Assembly (NCBI GenBank): GCA_006844765.1
Contig: SPJV01000213.1
Coordinates: 1 to 63,712, forward strand
Length of the DNA stretch: 63,712 nt
Origin: Alphaproteobacteria bacterium
Lineage (GTDB): Bacteria > Pseudomonadota > Alphaproteobacteria > UBA8366 > Aestuariispiraceae
Reading direction: 5' to 3'
Part shown: piece after piece, positions 7,540-16,931 of the stretch
Layout of the letters: every line of letters begins with the position of its first letter
How positions within the stretch are numbered: the first letter of the stretch is position 1
The notes under the pieces: model-generated
Databases searched by the model: none
What the model was told of the DNA's origin: nothing
The model's input: only the letters and a program-made list of their open reading frames with translations
Translations under genes and position numbers: made by a program

Positions 7540-9579
7540 TCACATGTTAAGAGCGGCGCGTAGGTCCTCCGGACTGGTGATCGGTGGGGAGCACACTGGA
7601 CCCCGACAAATATAGACCGTTGGCTTGTCATCGATCATATGCTTTCCGGAAAGAGGGGAGTTTTCCGCGATTGACTGGCCAGGCTCAATAGGGCGGATCA
7701 GCCGCTCAGCAAGGGGGACAGAGCGGGCAATTTTCATCAGCGCCTGAGTGGTTGGGTTTGATTTTGGTCCCGCAACAGCGATTTGGACACCGTTCGCGCT
7801 GAACATTGCCCCTTCGATCAAGTGGGAATAGGGGAAGAAGTTACGGGCCAATTCGCCGGAGAACGCGTGAACGATGTCTTCTGCTGTATCGGCAAAGCGT
7901 TGCTCTCCCGTCAGCCAGGCAAGTTTCGTGAATAGGGCGACCAGCTGTCCGTTGCCGGATGGGGTGGCGTTATCACTGGCGGACTTTGTCCGAATGATCA
8001 GGTCTTCTGCTTCATCCGCGGTTTGAAAGAATCCCCCGGACCTCTCATCACGGTAATGAGTGAGCAGAACAGTGGCCCATGTTGTCGCATGATTCAGATA
8101 AGCGGACTCGTCGGTGGCTTCGTGCAACGCAAGTGCTGCGCGGATCATTGCGGTATAGTCTTCAAGTGGGGCATCAATCTTGGCGGTTCCCGCACGGAAA
8201 GAATGGTGCAGCCTGTTCCCGTTTGCCATCGGGCCGGCAATGAAGTCGAAGGCTTTGCGGGCCGCTGCCAGCCAGTCCGGACGATCCAGGATTGGCGCGG
8301 CATAGGCGAGGGCAGCAATCGTCATCCCGTTCCAATCGGTGAGGACTTTGTCATCCTTCAAGGGCGGCGGTCTTAAATTTCGGCGTGCCAGAAGGGTCTC
8401 ACGGCACTTGAGAAGGCGTGCTTCGGCTTCAGGACTAAGTGTGCCCTGCCAGTCGAGCCGGTTCAGAATAACTTTGCCTTCCCAATTTCCATCTGGTTCG
8501 ACGTCATAAACCTTGGCGAACAGTGCGGCGTCCTCCGTTGATAGAAGGCTGTCGATCTCATCTTTCGACCAGACGTAATACTTACCTTCCTCGCCTTCAC
8601 TATCGGCATCGCGGGCAGAGGCAAAGGCGCCTTCCTCGGTCACCATGTCGGAGAGAAGCCAATCGACGGTTTCCTCTGCCCTAATCCGAAACAACGGATC
8701 TTCGGTTTTCAACCAGGCAAGGACCAGTAATTCCAGCAGTTGGGCATTGTCATAGAGCATTTTTTCGAAATGCGGGATTAACCAGCGCTCGTCGACAGCA
8801 TAGCGGGCAAAGCCGCCGCCCAGATGATCATAGATACCGCCTTCGCAAATTCTGCGCAGCGTAAAGAGAACTGCGTCTTGTAGGGCATTCTGGGATCGGG
8901 GGTTTTCTTTTCTAGCGCCGGCGCTCCACAACTGGCGGAGGATGGAGGCCTGGGGGAACTTCGGGGCACCGCCGATCCCGCCATTCTCCATGTCGATTGC
9001 ATCTAGAATTCGAGCGACAACATCATCGGCAAATTCCTCACTAACATTGCCACCGGTCGCTGGTGTGGCGATCCGTTCTAGGCCTTCGCGCAGGGCGTCG
9101 ACATTGCTGGCGATGCGATCCGGGGCATCACGATAGGTCCTTGAGACGGCTTCGAGGACATCCTTGAAACCGGCGCGGCCCCATCGAGATACAGGAGGGA
9201 AGTAGGTTCCCCCCCAGAAGGGCTCCGCATCTGTTGTTAGGAACATGGTTAGCGGCCAACCACCTTGCTCTCCAAGTAGGGCGAGGGCGGATTGATAAAT
9301 CGTATCGATGTCAGGACGTTCTTCTCGGTCGACTTTAATGTTCACAAAGAGCCGGTTCATGACCTCCGCGATGGCAGGATGCTCGAAGCTCTCATGCGCC
9401 ATCACATGGCACCAATGACACGCGGCGTATCCGACGGACAGCAGGATTGGCTTGCCGGTTTCTCGTGCTTCGGCCAGGGCTTCCGGACCCCAGGCCCGCC
9501 AATGGACGGGATTGTCTTCATGCTGAAGCAGATAGGGGCTGGTTTCTCGGCACAGAAGATTTTCTGCCGGCAAAGGCAT
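7540..9579 (-). CDS. DUF255 thioredoxin-domain protein (YyaL/SPATA20 family)
   Basis: A 679-residue protein of a broadly conserved family of unclear function. An N-terminal thioredoxin-like DUF255 domain has NLLCRETSPYLLQHEDNPVHW and the redox motif C54-H-W-C57. A six-hairpin-glycosidase-like (alpha/alpha toroid) C-terminal region follows, with GGGIYDHLGGGFARYAVDERW typical of the family read as GGIYDHLGGGF and HFEKMLYDNAQL. No signal peptide is visible, so it is probably cytosolic. Length is normal. It diverges from the DUF6489-mnmE group. Sugar-epimerase-like folds suggest carbohydrate or redox work, but no reaction is established. Confidence 0.9.
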   Translation of the reverse strand: MPLPAENLLCRETSPYLLQHEDNPVHWRAWGPEALAEARETGKPILLSVGYAACHWCHVMAHESFEHPAIAEVMNRLFVNIKVDREERPDIDTIYQSALALLGEQGGWPLTMFLTTDAEPFWGGTYFPPVSRWGRAGFKDVLEAVSRTYRDAPDRIASNVDALREGLERIATPATGGNVSEEFADDVVARILDAIDMENGGIGGAPKFPQASILRQLWSAGARKENPRSQNALQDAVLFTLRRICEGGIYDHLGGGFARYAVDERWLIPHFEKMLYDNAQLLELLVLAWLKTEDPLFRIRAEETVDWLLSDMVTEEGAFASARDADSEGEEGKYYVWSKDEIDSLLSTEDAALFAKVYDVEPDGNWEGKVILNRLDWQGTLSPEAEARLLKCRETLLARRNLRPPPLKDDKVLTDWNGMTIAALAYAAPILDRPDWLAAARKAFDFIAGPMANGNRLHHSFRAGTAKIDAPLEDYTAMIRAALALHEATDESAYLNHATTWATVLLTHYRDERSGGFFQTADEAEDLIIRTKSASDNATPSGNGQLVALFTKLAWLTGEQRFADTAEDIVHAFSGELARNFFPYSHLIEGAMFSANGVQIAVAGPKSNPTTQALMKIARSVPLAERLIRPIEPGQSIAENSPLSGKHMIDDKPTVYICRGPVCSPPITSPEDLRAALNM

Positions 9580-9763
9580 TTCTCTATGTCCTTCTCATGA
9601 TGTGCGGCGCGTCTACGCGTCAGGGTTTGGGAAGAAGAGGTGGCAGTGGTCTTGACTCTGTCGCTCGCTCAGATGCCTATCGGGTTTCTATGGATTATGG
9701 AGCGTTAGCGATGGGCGGCAAGACCTCAATCGAAGAAGGGGTGCTGCTGAGGAGGTCGAAGTT

Positions 9764-10009
9764 ATGAAAATCACAGTTGATATTGATTGTACGCCAGAAG
9801 AAGCCCGGCAATTTCTCGGCCTTCCTGATGTGGCGCCGATGCAGGAAGCGATGATGAAAGAAGTCCAGGATCAAATGTTGGCGAATATCCAAGCCATGGA
9901 TCCGGAAACGATGATCAAGACCTGGATGCCGGTTGGGATGCAGGGACTGGAACAGTTTCAGAAAATGTTCTGGGGACAGATGACGGGCGGCGACGCCAAG
10001 GATAAGTGA
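9764..10009 (+). CDS. DUF6489 family small protein
   Basis: An 81-residue acidic, methionine-rich protein that opens MKITVDIDCTPEEARQFLGLPD and ends in an amphipathic helix (GLEQFQKMFWGQM). The pattern is that of DUF6489, a short alphaproteobacterial family without known function. A very strong ribosome site (AGGAGGT) lies just upstream. It sits 6 bp before mnmE, so the two are probably cotranscribed. The coiled or amphipathic look suggests a partner-binding protein; nothing more can be said. Confidence 0.8.
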   Translation: MKITVDIDCTPEEARQFLGLPDVAPMQEAMMKEVQDQMLANIQAMDPETMIKTWMPVGMQGLEQFQKMFWGQMTGGDAKDK

Positions 10010-10015
10010 GTTCCG

Positions 10016-11326
10016 ATGTCGGGTGGTGATACGATCTTTGCGCTTTCCAGTGGGCTGGGTAAGGCGGGGGTAGCGGTTCTTCGCGTCTCTGGCCCGGGAG
10101 TGGTTGCCTGTCTGGAACAGTTGACCGGCGCGCCATTGCCGGACCCGCGCGTCGCGGCACGCCGGCGTTTCGCCGACCCGGGGAGTGGGGAGGTTATTGA
10201 TCATGGCCTCGTGCTCTATTTCAAGGGACCGGCAAGCTATACTGGGGAGGATGTGATCGAGCTTCACATCCATGGCGGTCGAGCGACGGCTGAGGGGATG
10301 TTGGAGATTCTGGGTCGAATGCCTGGGTTGCGTGTTGCGGAGCCTGGGGAATTCACCCGGCGTGCTTTCTCTAACGGCAAGATGGATTTAACGGCGGTCG
10401 AAGGTCTAGCGGACCTGATTGACGCGGAAACAACCCTTCAACGCAGACAGGCTTTGCGGCAAGCCGCCGGGGCGTTGGCGGAGACGTATGAAGCCTGGGC
10501 AGACGCGATGACCCGAGTATTGGCGCATTGGGAAGCATTGATCGATTTCCCGGATGAAGATTTACCCGAAGAGATTCATATACGAAACAAATCCGAGATG
10601 TCGCGTTTGGTGGGAGAGATAACGCAACATATGGATTCAGGCCGTCAGGCTGAGCGTTTAAGGGATGGCTTGTCGGTTGCGATCTTGGGGCGGCCAAATG
10701 TCGGGAAATCGTCAATTCTTAACCGTCTTGCCGGGCGATCCGCGGCGATCGTGTCGGATCGGGCTGGGACCACACGGGATGTTGTGGCCGTCCAGATGGA
10801 TTTGGAAGGGGTGCCTGTCACACTCTATGACACTGCCGGTCTTCGGGAAACGGAAGACGAGATAGAAGCGGAAGGGACCAGGCGCGCACGGGTTCAGGCG
10901 AGGGATGCAGATATCGTTGTCCTGGTTTCTGACGGGCCCGGTGAAACGGATGTCGATACTAGCCAGTTCAGCAATGTGCTGAGTGTTAGAAACAAGTCTG
11001 ACTGCGGTGATGCAACAGAGGGGGAGGGGATTCTCCTGGTGTCGGCGGTCACCGGTGCTGGATTTGACCATTTCACGGATCGTTTGGTTGGTGAAGCCAG
11101 AGCCCTCGCCGGTGTAACGGAGACTCCTGTAATGACACGGGGTCGCCACAGAGATGCACTGTCGGCTGCGCTTGAGGCTTTGACACGGGCAGTTGATCAA
11201 CCGGACGCGGTTTTGGCGGCTGAAGATTTGCGGGATTCAGTCCGTTGTATAGGGCGGATCACGGGGACGGTGGATGTAGAGGATCTCTTGGATGTCATTT
11301 TTCGGGAGTTTTGCATTGGGAAATGA
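10016..11326 (+). CDS. mnmE: tRNA uridine-5-carboxymethylaminomethyl(34) synthesis GTPase MnmE
   Basis: A 436-residue GTPase that works with MnmG to install the cmnm5 group on wobble U34 of tRNAs. The N-terminal tetrahydrofolate-binding domain opens DTIFALSSGLGKAGVAVLRVSG. The inserted G domain has G1 GRPNVGKS (225-232), DTAG (272-275) and NKSD. The invariant C-terminal FCIGK, with the catalytic cysteine, ends the protein. Length is slightly below E. coli's 454. A perfect parS sits five bases after its stop, before mnmG. Confidence 0.96.
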   Translation: MSGGDTIFALSSGLGKAGVAVLRVSGPGVVACLEQLTGAPLPDPRVAARRRFADPGSGEVIDHGLVLYFKGPASYTGEDVIELHIHGGRATAEGMLEILGRMPGLRVAEPGEFTRRAFSNGKMDLTAVEGLADLIDAETTLQRRQALRQAAGALAETYEAWADAMTRVLAHWEALIDFPDEDLPEEIHIRNKSEMSRLVGEITQHMDSGRQAERLRDGLSVAILGRPNVGKSSILNRLAGRSAAIVSDRAGTTRDVVAVQMDLEGVPVTLYDTAGLRETEDEIEAEGTRRARVQARDADIVVLVSDGPGETDVDTSQFSNVLSVRNKSDCGDATEGEGILLVSAVTGAGFDHFTDRLVGEARALAGVTETPVMTRGRHRDALSAALEALTRAVDQPDAVLAAEDLRDSVRCIGRITGTVDVEDLLDVIFREFCIGK

Positions 11327-11330
11327 GCAA

Positions 11331-11346
11331 TGTTTCACGTGAAACA
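11331..11346. promoter_or_regulatory. parS: parS centromere site, perfect 16-bp palindrome
   Basis: TGTTTCACGTGAAACA is identical to the classic bacterial parS consensus bound by ParB. It lies between mnmE and mnmG, about 9.5 kb from the probable oriC and 3.5 kb from parB. Confidence 0.95.
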
Positions 11347-11363
11347 TCGCGCCCATTACAGAG

Positions 11364-11376
11364 TTTCACCGTGAAA
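11364..11376. promoter_or_regulatory. Degenerate parS-like site with one extra base
   Basis: TTTCACCGTGAAA is a parS core (TTTCACGTGAAA) with one C inserted at the centre, 33 bp from the perfect site. The insertion changes half-site phasing, so ParB nucleation here is doubtful; it may be a decayed copy. Confidence 0.5.
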
Positions 11377-11459
11377 TACCGGGGCTATTCTTGACCTGAA
11401 ACCAGCAAATCCCTAGAGTGCGCGGCGTTTCAAGGCGCCTGGGAATGAAGGGCAAGACG

Positions 11460-13358
11460 ATGCTTGCGAACCAAACAACAGACAAAGGCAATGATGAAAT
11501 GCCAGATTGGGACGTCATTGTTATCGGCGGTGGTCATGCCGGCTGTGAGGCTGCGGCAGCATCGGCACGCACTGGTGCGCGCACACTCCTGGTCACCCAC
11601 AAGCTTGATACAATTGGAGAGATGTCTTGTAACCCGGCCATCGGAGGGTTGGGCAAAGGGCATTTGGTTCGTGAGATCGATGCGCTGGATGGCATCATGG
11701 GAAAAGCCATCGATCAATCCGGCATTCAATTTCGCGTTCTAAACCGCAGCAAGGGGCCGGCTGTTCAAGGCCCCCGTGCGCAAGCGGATCGGAAGCTTTA
11801 TCGCTCAGCAATTCAATCAATCTTATCGGATCAAGAGAATCTCGATATCGAAGCCTTCGCCGTCGAAGATCTCTTGATAAATGACGGTGCTGTCTGCGGC
11901 GTCGTCGATGCCGACGGTGCGGTGCGGCGAGCGGATCGGGTTATCCTGACCACTGGCACGTTTCTGCGTGGCGTGATCCACCGCGGTGATGAACGAATTC
12001 CGGCAGGCCGTCACGGCGACGCGCCGAGCATGGGCCTCTCCGATACATTGGAGCGAGCAGGCTTTGCCCTTGGGCGTTTGAAGACGGGGACTCCACCGCG
12101 ACTCAACGGCGAGACGATCAATTGGTCTGTGTTGGAAGAACAGCCCGGCGATGCGGTGCCGGAACCCTTCTCGAGTATGACGACGGAGATCACAGTTCCG
12201 CAGTTGCCCTGCTATATCACCTATACAAATCCGGAAACCCATGGGGTTATCACGGAGAACCTTCAACGTTCCGCGCTTTATGGCGGCCATATCTCCGGGC
12301 GGGGACCACGATATTGCCCGTCCATTGAAGACAAAGTCGTGCGCTTCGCGGATAAGGAGCGCCATCAGATCTTTTTGGAGCCGGAAGGCCTGGATGATCC
12401 TACGGTCTATCCGAACGGTATATCGACAAGTCTGCCGGAGGATGCGCAGCGCGCCATGCTGCGCACCATTCCGGGGCTTGAAAATGTTGAGGTCATTCGC
12501 TTTGGCTATGCGATTGAGTATGATTTCATTGATCCGCGGGAATTGCGCCCGACCTTGGAAACGCGGCGGATCGCCCGTCTTTATCTCGCTGGCCAGATCA
12601 ATGGCACGACGGGCTATGAAGAAGCGGCCGCGCAGGGGCTGATCGCCGGCGTGAATGCAGCCGGCGTGTCACAGGGTAGACCAGAATTTAAGTTGGACCG
12701 CGCCGATGCTTATATTGGTGTCATGATTGATGACCTTGTCACCAAAGGAGCGGATGAGCCTTACCGCATGTTCACGTCACGCGCGGAATATCGGTTGCGG
12801 CTTCGTGCAGACAATGCGGATCGCCGGCTGACCGACTATGGTATTGACGCAGGCTGTGTTGGTGAAGAGCGCAAGAACGTGTGGCAGGTTCGTGGCTCGA
12901 AACTGAAAGCGGCTGACAGATTGGTTCGCGAATTGTCAATGACGCCCTCACGCCTTGCGGAGCAGGGGTTCTCTGTCAATCAGGATGGGATTGCGCGCTC
13001 TGCCCTGGATCTCCTGGCGCTTGACGGTATCACCTTGGCCCGTCTTCAGACAATTTGGCCAGAACTGGCATCGATAGACTCTGATATTGCCGAGCAGATT
13101 GAGATAGACGCACGCTACGCAGCTTATCTTGCACGGCAGGACGCAGATATCGCCGCCTATCGTCGGGATGAGCAGCTGGCGCTGCCGGAAGACCTTGATT
13201 ACGAGACGATCGGTGGGCTCTCTACAGAGATGCGGGAGCGATTGGTGACTGCGCGGCCAGTCACCCTTGGGGCTGCGGCCAGATTGCCTGGCGTCACACC
13301 AGCGGCTGTCGTTGCGTTGTTACGGCATGTGAGGCGCCGTGCGCGGCGTGCTGCATGA
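11460..13358 (+). CDS. mnmG: tRNA uridine-5-carboxymethylaminomethyl(34) synthesis enzyme MnmG
   Basis: A 632-residue FAD protein (formerly GidA), partner of MnmE. The Rossmann motif VIVIGGGHAGCEAA lies at about residues 19-32. MSCNPAIGGLGKGHLVREIDALDG and GTFLRGVIHRGDERIPAGRHG are signature blocks, and the C-terminal MnmE-binding helical domain follows. I chose ATG 11460, with AAGGGCA upstream; an in-frame ATG at 11445 and a GTG at 11418 are alternatives adding 5 or 14 residues. Its end overlaps the rsmG start by ATGA, so the two are translationally coupled. Confidence 0.95.
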   Translation: MLANQTTDKGNDEMPDWDVIVIGGGHAGCEAAAASARTGARTLLVTHKLDTIGEMSCNPAIGGLGKGHLVREIDALDGIMGKAIDQSGIQFRVLNRSKGPAVQGPRAQADRKLYRSAIQSILSDQENLDIEAFAVEDLLINDGAVCGVVDADGAVRRADRVILTTGTFLRGVIHRGDERIPAGRHGDAPSMGLSDTLERAGFALGRLKTGTPPRLNGETINWSVLEEQPGDAVPEPFSSMTTEITVPQLPCYITYTNPETHGVITENLQRSALYGGHISGRGPRYCPSIEDKVVRFADKERHQIFLEPEGLDDPTVYPNGISTSLPEDAQRAMLRTIPGLENVEVIRFGYAIEYDFIDPRELRPTLETRRIARLYLAGQINGTTGYEEAAAQGLIAGVNAAGVSQGRPEFKLDRADAYIGVMIDDLVTKGADEPYRMFTSRAEYRLRLRADNADRRLTDYGIDAGCVGEERKNVWQVRGSKLKAADRLVRELSMTPSRLAEQGFSVNQDGIARSALDLLALDGITLARLQTIWPELASIDSDIAEQIEIDARYAAYLARQDADIAAYRRDEQLALPEDLDYETIGGLSTEMRERLVTARPVTLGAAARLPGVTPAAVVALLRHVRRRARRAA

Positions 13359-14074
13359 GTGGGGATCAAGGTCTGCAGCTGCCGGCAGACCCTTTAGCCT
13401 TCGCTGAATCTACGAATGTTTCACGTGAAACTCTCCTGCGCCTTGAACGCTATGCGGCTCTCCTGATCCGCTGGAACAAGCGGATTAACTTGGTCTCGCC
13501 GTCAACCATCCCGGAACTTTGGAGCCGGCATATGCTCGACTCCGCTCAAATTGCAGAGCATCTGCCGGAAAACGCGACGTCGTTGATTGATCTTGGCAGC
13601 GGTGCTGGTTTCCCTGGACTGGTCTTGGCGGCGCTGTGTGACACGTTGTCGGTGGTGCTTGTCGAATCAGATGGTCGAAAATCTGCTTTCTTGCGGGAGG
13701 CCGCGCGCGAAATGGGCATTTCAGATCGTGTCGAAGTGATCTCCCGTCGGATCGAAAAAATTCCTGACGACCCGCCGACAACAGTGTCGCTTCCGGCCCA
13801 GATCATCACGGCCCGCGCGCTTTCCAGCTTGTCTGACTTGCTGACCTATGTGGAGCCCTTGAGTGGATCTGAGACGATTCTTCTCTTTCTGAAGGGAAAA
13901 AGGGCTGATGAGGAATTGACGGCTGCAAATTATATATGGCATATAGATTCGCAGAAGGTAGCCAGTCGGGTTGACCCGGATGGATGCCTTCTTCGGATCA
14001 ATCGTTTCTATCGAACGAAGGGAAGCCATCATGTTCGCCGACATTCCGGAGAAGATTCTGAAGCTGCGTCGTGA
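13355..14074 (+). CDS. rsmG: 16S rRNA (guanine527-N7)-methyltransferase RsmG
   Basis: A 239-residue SAM-dependent enzyme (GidB) that methylates G527 of 16S rRNA; its loss can give low-level streptomycin resistance. The SAM site is LIDLGSGAGFPGLVLA. The N-terminal NVSRET followed by LLRLERYAALLIRWNKRINLVSPST is typical; the NVSRET codons are the parS site at 13417. The C-terminus runs 44 bp into parA in another frame, about 20 residues longer than needed for the fold. Confidence 0.95.
   Translation: MSGDQGLQLPADPLAFAESTNVSRETLLRLERYAALLIRWNKRINLVSPSTIPELWSRHMLDSAQIAEHLPENATSLIDLGSGAGFPGLVLAALCDTLSVVLVESDGRKSAFLREAAREMGISDRVEVISRRIEKIPDDPPTTVSLPAQIITARALSSLSDLLTYVEPLSGSETILLFLKGKRADEELTAANYIWHIDSQKVASRVDPDGCLLRINRFYRTKGSHHVRRHSGEDSEAAS
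13417..13432. promoter_or_regulatory. parS: parS site embedded in the rsmG coding sequence
   Basis: TGTTTCACGTGAAACT matches the 16-bp parS consensus at 15 positions. It encodes Val-Ser-Arg-Glu and parts of the neighbouring codons of RsmG. ParB-binding parS sites inside gidB/rsmG are known in other bacteria. It lies 2.1 kb from the perfect parS. Confidence 0.92.
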
Positions 14075-14852
14075 GGGGGGTCCCCGGGTAATTTCGATTG
14101 CCAACCAGAAAGGGGGCGTCGGAAAGACCACAACAGCAGTTAATCTGGCGACTGCATTGGCAGCCTGTGAGCGCCGTGTGCTGGTGATCGATATCGACGC
14201 GCAAGGAAATGCATCGACCGGCCTTGGAGTCGATACGAAAGCGCGGGCCGTTTCGTCCTATGATTTGTTACTATCCCGACTTCCGGCAAACCGGGCCGCG
14301 GTGCCGACGTCGATCCCTGGTCTTGATATCGTTCCGAGTTCGATAGATTTATCAGGTGCCGAAATTGAGCTCGTTGAAGCGGATCGCAGAGAGTTTCGGT
14401 TGCGAGACGCTTTTAAGGATCTGAGCGGTTATGATTATGTGCTCATCGATTGCCCGCCAGCATTGGGCCTGCTGACCTTGAATGCATTTTGTGCATCGGA
14501 CGCCGTCTTGGTGCCTTTGCAATGTGAGTTCTATGCGCTTGAAGGATTGAGCCACCTTGTTCGTACGATTGAGCGGGTGAAGCGCGCATTCAATCCGTCG
14601 TTGGAGATCCAAGGCTTGGTGCTCACCATGTATGATAAGCGGAATAATCTCTCTGACATGGTTGCTGCGGATGTAAGAGATCACTTTGGCGACAAGGTCT
14701 ATCAGACTGTTATTCCTCGGAATGTCCGGATTTCGGAAGCGCCGAGTTTCGGGAAGCCTGTCTTGCTCTATGACATGCAGTGCCGGGGGTCGCAGGCCTA
14801 TATTCATCTTGCCAGTGAAGTATTGAAGCGTGAGCAGGGAGTAGCAGCATGA
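14031..14852 (+). CDS. parA: Chromosome-partitioning ATPase ParA (Soj)
   Basis: A 273-residue Walker-type ATPase that forms DNA-bound gradients moving ParB-parS complexes. The deviant Walker A KGGVGKTT lies at residues 27-34, with the signature lysine two residues before the second glycine. Walker B reads YVLIDCPPALG. I chose the ATG at 14031, preceded by AAGGGAAG; it gives the usual length and a 44-bp overlap with rsmG. An upstream in-frame start at 13971 would add 20 unlikely residues. Its stop overlaps the parB start by ATGA. Confidence 0.96.
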   Translation: MFADIPEKILKLRREGGPRVISIANQKGGVGKTTTAVNLATALAACERRVLVIDIDAQGNASTGLGVDTKARAVSSYDLLLSRLPANRAAVPTSIPGLDIVPSSIDLSGAEIELVEADRREFRLRDAFKDLSGYDYVLIDCPPALGLLTLNAFCASDAVLVPLQCEFYALEGLSHLVRTIERVKRAFNPSLEIQGLVLTMYDKRNNLSDMVAADVRDHFGDKVYQTVIPRNVRISEAPSFGKPVLLYDMQCRGSQAYIHLASEVLKREQGVAA

Positions 14853-15811
14853 CGCCGGCAGTAGAAGAAGGACGGAAACGCGGCCTCGGTCGGGGGCTTT
14901 CGGCTCTACTTGGTGAGGATGATGGCGGGTATCTGGTTGCTGGTGATGACGATTCCCGGTCTCAAAAAACCGTTCCCATAGAGTTCCTGCGCCCGAATCC
15001 TAATCAGCCTCGAAAACGTTTCGATGATGATGCGATTGAACAGCTGGTTGCATCCGTCGAGCAACAGGGGATTCTTCAACCGCTCTTAGTTCGCCGGCAT
15101 CCGGAACTTGCGAATGCCTATGAGATTGTCGCAGGTGAACGTCGGTGGCGTGCGGCGCAGCGCGCGAAGCTACATGAGGTCCCAGTTGTCATTCGCGAAT
15201 TGAGCGACACCGATACGCTTGAGATTGGGATCATTGAGAATATCCATCGTGAAGATCTCACGCCCTTGGAAGAAGCTGAGGGATATCAAAAGCTTATCGA
15301 TGAGTTTGGCCATACCCAAGATGCAGTCGCCAAGGCGGTTGGGAAGAGTCGTAGCCATATTGCCAATATGCTCCGACTTCTCGGATTGTCTGAAGAAGTG
15401 AAGAGTATGCTGGATGACGGCCGCCTTTCAGCCGGGCACGCCCGGGCATTGCTCGGTCTACCGGCAGCTGAAGGTCTGGCGCATGAGGTCGTAAAGAAAG
15501 GCCTGTCCGTTCGGGAAACAGAACGATTGGCACAACAGTCAAAACCAGACCGGGCTAAAACCGAAGCGGGTTTGAATAAGTTGCGTAGTCAGATCTCACC
15601 CAAGGAGTCGGGTGCTGCAAAGGATCCCAATGCGGCGGCTTTGGAACACAGTCTGGCCGATGCTTTGGGCATGAAGGTGTCGATTGAGTTTAGAAGCGGC
15701 AGTGAAGCCGGTCGTCTTATCGTTGGCTTTTCTGACTTTGATCAGCTTGATCTTCTATCGGAACGTCTAGGGACAGCGCCGCGTCCTGCGGCGGTAACGA
15801 CAGAAATGTAG
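14849..15811 (+). CDS. parB: Chromosome-partitioning protein ParB (Spo0J)
   Basis: A 320-residue CTP-dependent DNA clamp that loads at parS. The N-terminus has the short basic RGLGRGLSALLGE that contacts ParA. The CTPase/N domain includes the ENIHRE motif and GERRWRAAQ (96-104). The helix-turn-helix region reads TQDAVAKAVGKSRSHIANMLRLL, and the C-terminal dimer domain ends the protein. It is coupled to parA by a 4-bp overlap. The rightward series ends here; the next gene is convergent with a 64-bp gap that shows no clear hairpin. Confidence 0.96.
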   Translation: MTPAVEEGRKRGLGRGLSALLGEDDGGYLVAGDDDSRSQKTVPIEFLRPNPNQPRKRFDDDAIEQLVASVEQQGILQPLLVRRHPELANAYEIVAGERRWRAAQRAKLHEVPVVIRELSDTDTLEIGIIENIHREDLTPLEEAEGYQKLIDEFGHTQDAVAKAVGKSRSHIANMLRLLGLSEEVKSMLDDGRLSAGHARALLGLPAAEGLAHEVVKKGLSVRETERLAQQSKPDRAKTEAGLNKLRSQISPKESGAAKDPNAAALEHSLADALGMKVSIEFRSGSEAGRLIVGFSDFDQLDLLSERLGTAPRPAAVTTEM

Positions 15812-15875
15812 GCACAGTATAAAACTAAAGCGAAGTCGTAAAAGTATCGTAAAATCAACAGTTTGTTCGTATATT

Positions 15876-16919
15876 CTAACGTCGACTCGCAGCCTTGGAA
15901 CGGATCGCAATCACCGCGATGCGATGGAATGTGCGGTTGCAAATCAATGAATCGACAGCGCCGGTTCGTTTGCAATCGCCTTCTGCTTCCAACAATAGAT
16001 CAAGCGCGTCTGCTAAGTTTTTCCCGGACCAACGGCGGACTTGTTCTGAGAAAGCAGCTTCCACCTTGAAAAAGACAGGTGGTCTTAAGGATTTCATGGC
16101 CGACTTCATATCGCTGCCATTCGAGATGGCTGCTTGAACCTGGCGAAGTCGTAGGCAGTGATTTGCTGCTGCTCTTATGATTGGGATTGCAGAGGTGCCG
16201 AGCGCGAATAACTGAGATATTGCCCGGTCAAGATTACCAGGGTTTCCCCCAAATGCGGCTTGCACGGCGTCATCGATGGCCGGCGCTGCACTGTCGCCAA
16301 TTGCGGTGCGCACATCTTCTAGGTTTAGCTGACCATCTCGACCCGCAAAGAGGGCGAGTTTCTCAATCTCTCCGCGGCTGGAACCTCTATCTTGGCCCAG
16401 ATGATCTGCAAGATAGGTGCGTGCGTCAGGATCAATACGAATATTGTCGGCGCCTAATACGCGGTCAATAAGCCCGAGAATGGCCTGTGGTCCATCCAGA
16501 TAGCAGGGTATTGCCATGCCTAGTTTGGATTTCTCAACCGTTTGCCGAAGTTTTGAAGACGGGGGCAGGGACCCGGCGACCAAAATGATCAACGCATCGC
16601 CAACAGGTTGCTCCAAGAATCCACTCACGGTCGGCGCAAGACCATTGGCCGCATCGCGGATTAAAACAACCCGCTGTCCCCCCATCATTGAGATAGCGGC
16701 TGCTTCCTCGGCAAGAAGGGAGGGGGTCTCGGAAAGTCTTGCTGTAGAGATTTCAGCGACATTAAAGGGATCACCTAGATCCTCGACCACATTTTTGCCC
16801 AATAAAATCATTCGTTCTCGGGCAAGGCCGGCGTCTTCGCCATATAGAAGAACTAACCGGATCGCCGGATCTGGTTTGCGGATGAAGCCGTCCGCTGCAT
16901 TTGCGCCTAATTTGGCCAA
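15876..16919 (-). CDS. holA: DNA polymerase III delta subunit
   Basis: A 347-residue clamp-loader subunit that opens the beta sliding clamp. The sequence PAIRLVLLYGEDAGLARERMILLGKNVVEDL and the block LAEEAAAISMMGGQRVVLIRDA are typical alphaproteobacterial HolA. Length is normal. It lies 12 bp downstream of lptE on the same strand; the leuS-lptE-holA order matches E. coli. Confidence 0.93.
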   Translation of the reverse strand: MAKLGANAADGFIRKPDPAIRLVLLYGEDAGLARERMILLGKNVVEDLGDPFNVAEISTARLSETPSLLAEEAAAISMMGGQRVVLIRDAANGLAPTVSGFLEQPVGDALIILVAGSLPPSSKLRQTVEKSKLGMAIPCYLDGPQAILGLIDRVLGADNIRIDPDARTYLADHLGQDRGSSRGEIEKLALFAGRDGQLNLEDVRTAIGDSAAPAIDDAVQAAFGGNPGNLDRAISQLFALGTSAIPIIRAAANHCLRLRQVQAAISNGSDMKSAMKSLRPPVFFKVEAAFSEQVRRWSGKNLADALDLLLEAEGDCKRTGAVDSLICNRTFHRIAVIAIRSKAASRR

Positions 16920-16931
16920 CTGATCCTCGGA

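Noticed and set aside
15812..15875. Possible terminator between parB and holA
   Set aside because: The 64-bp gap is AT-rich but I could find no stable inverted repeat.
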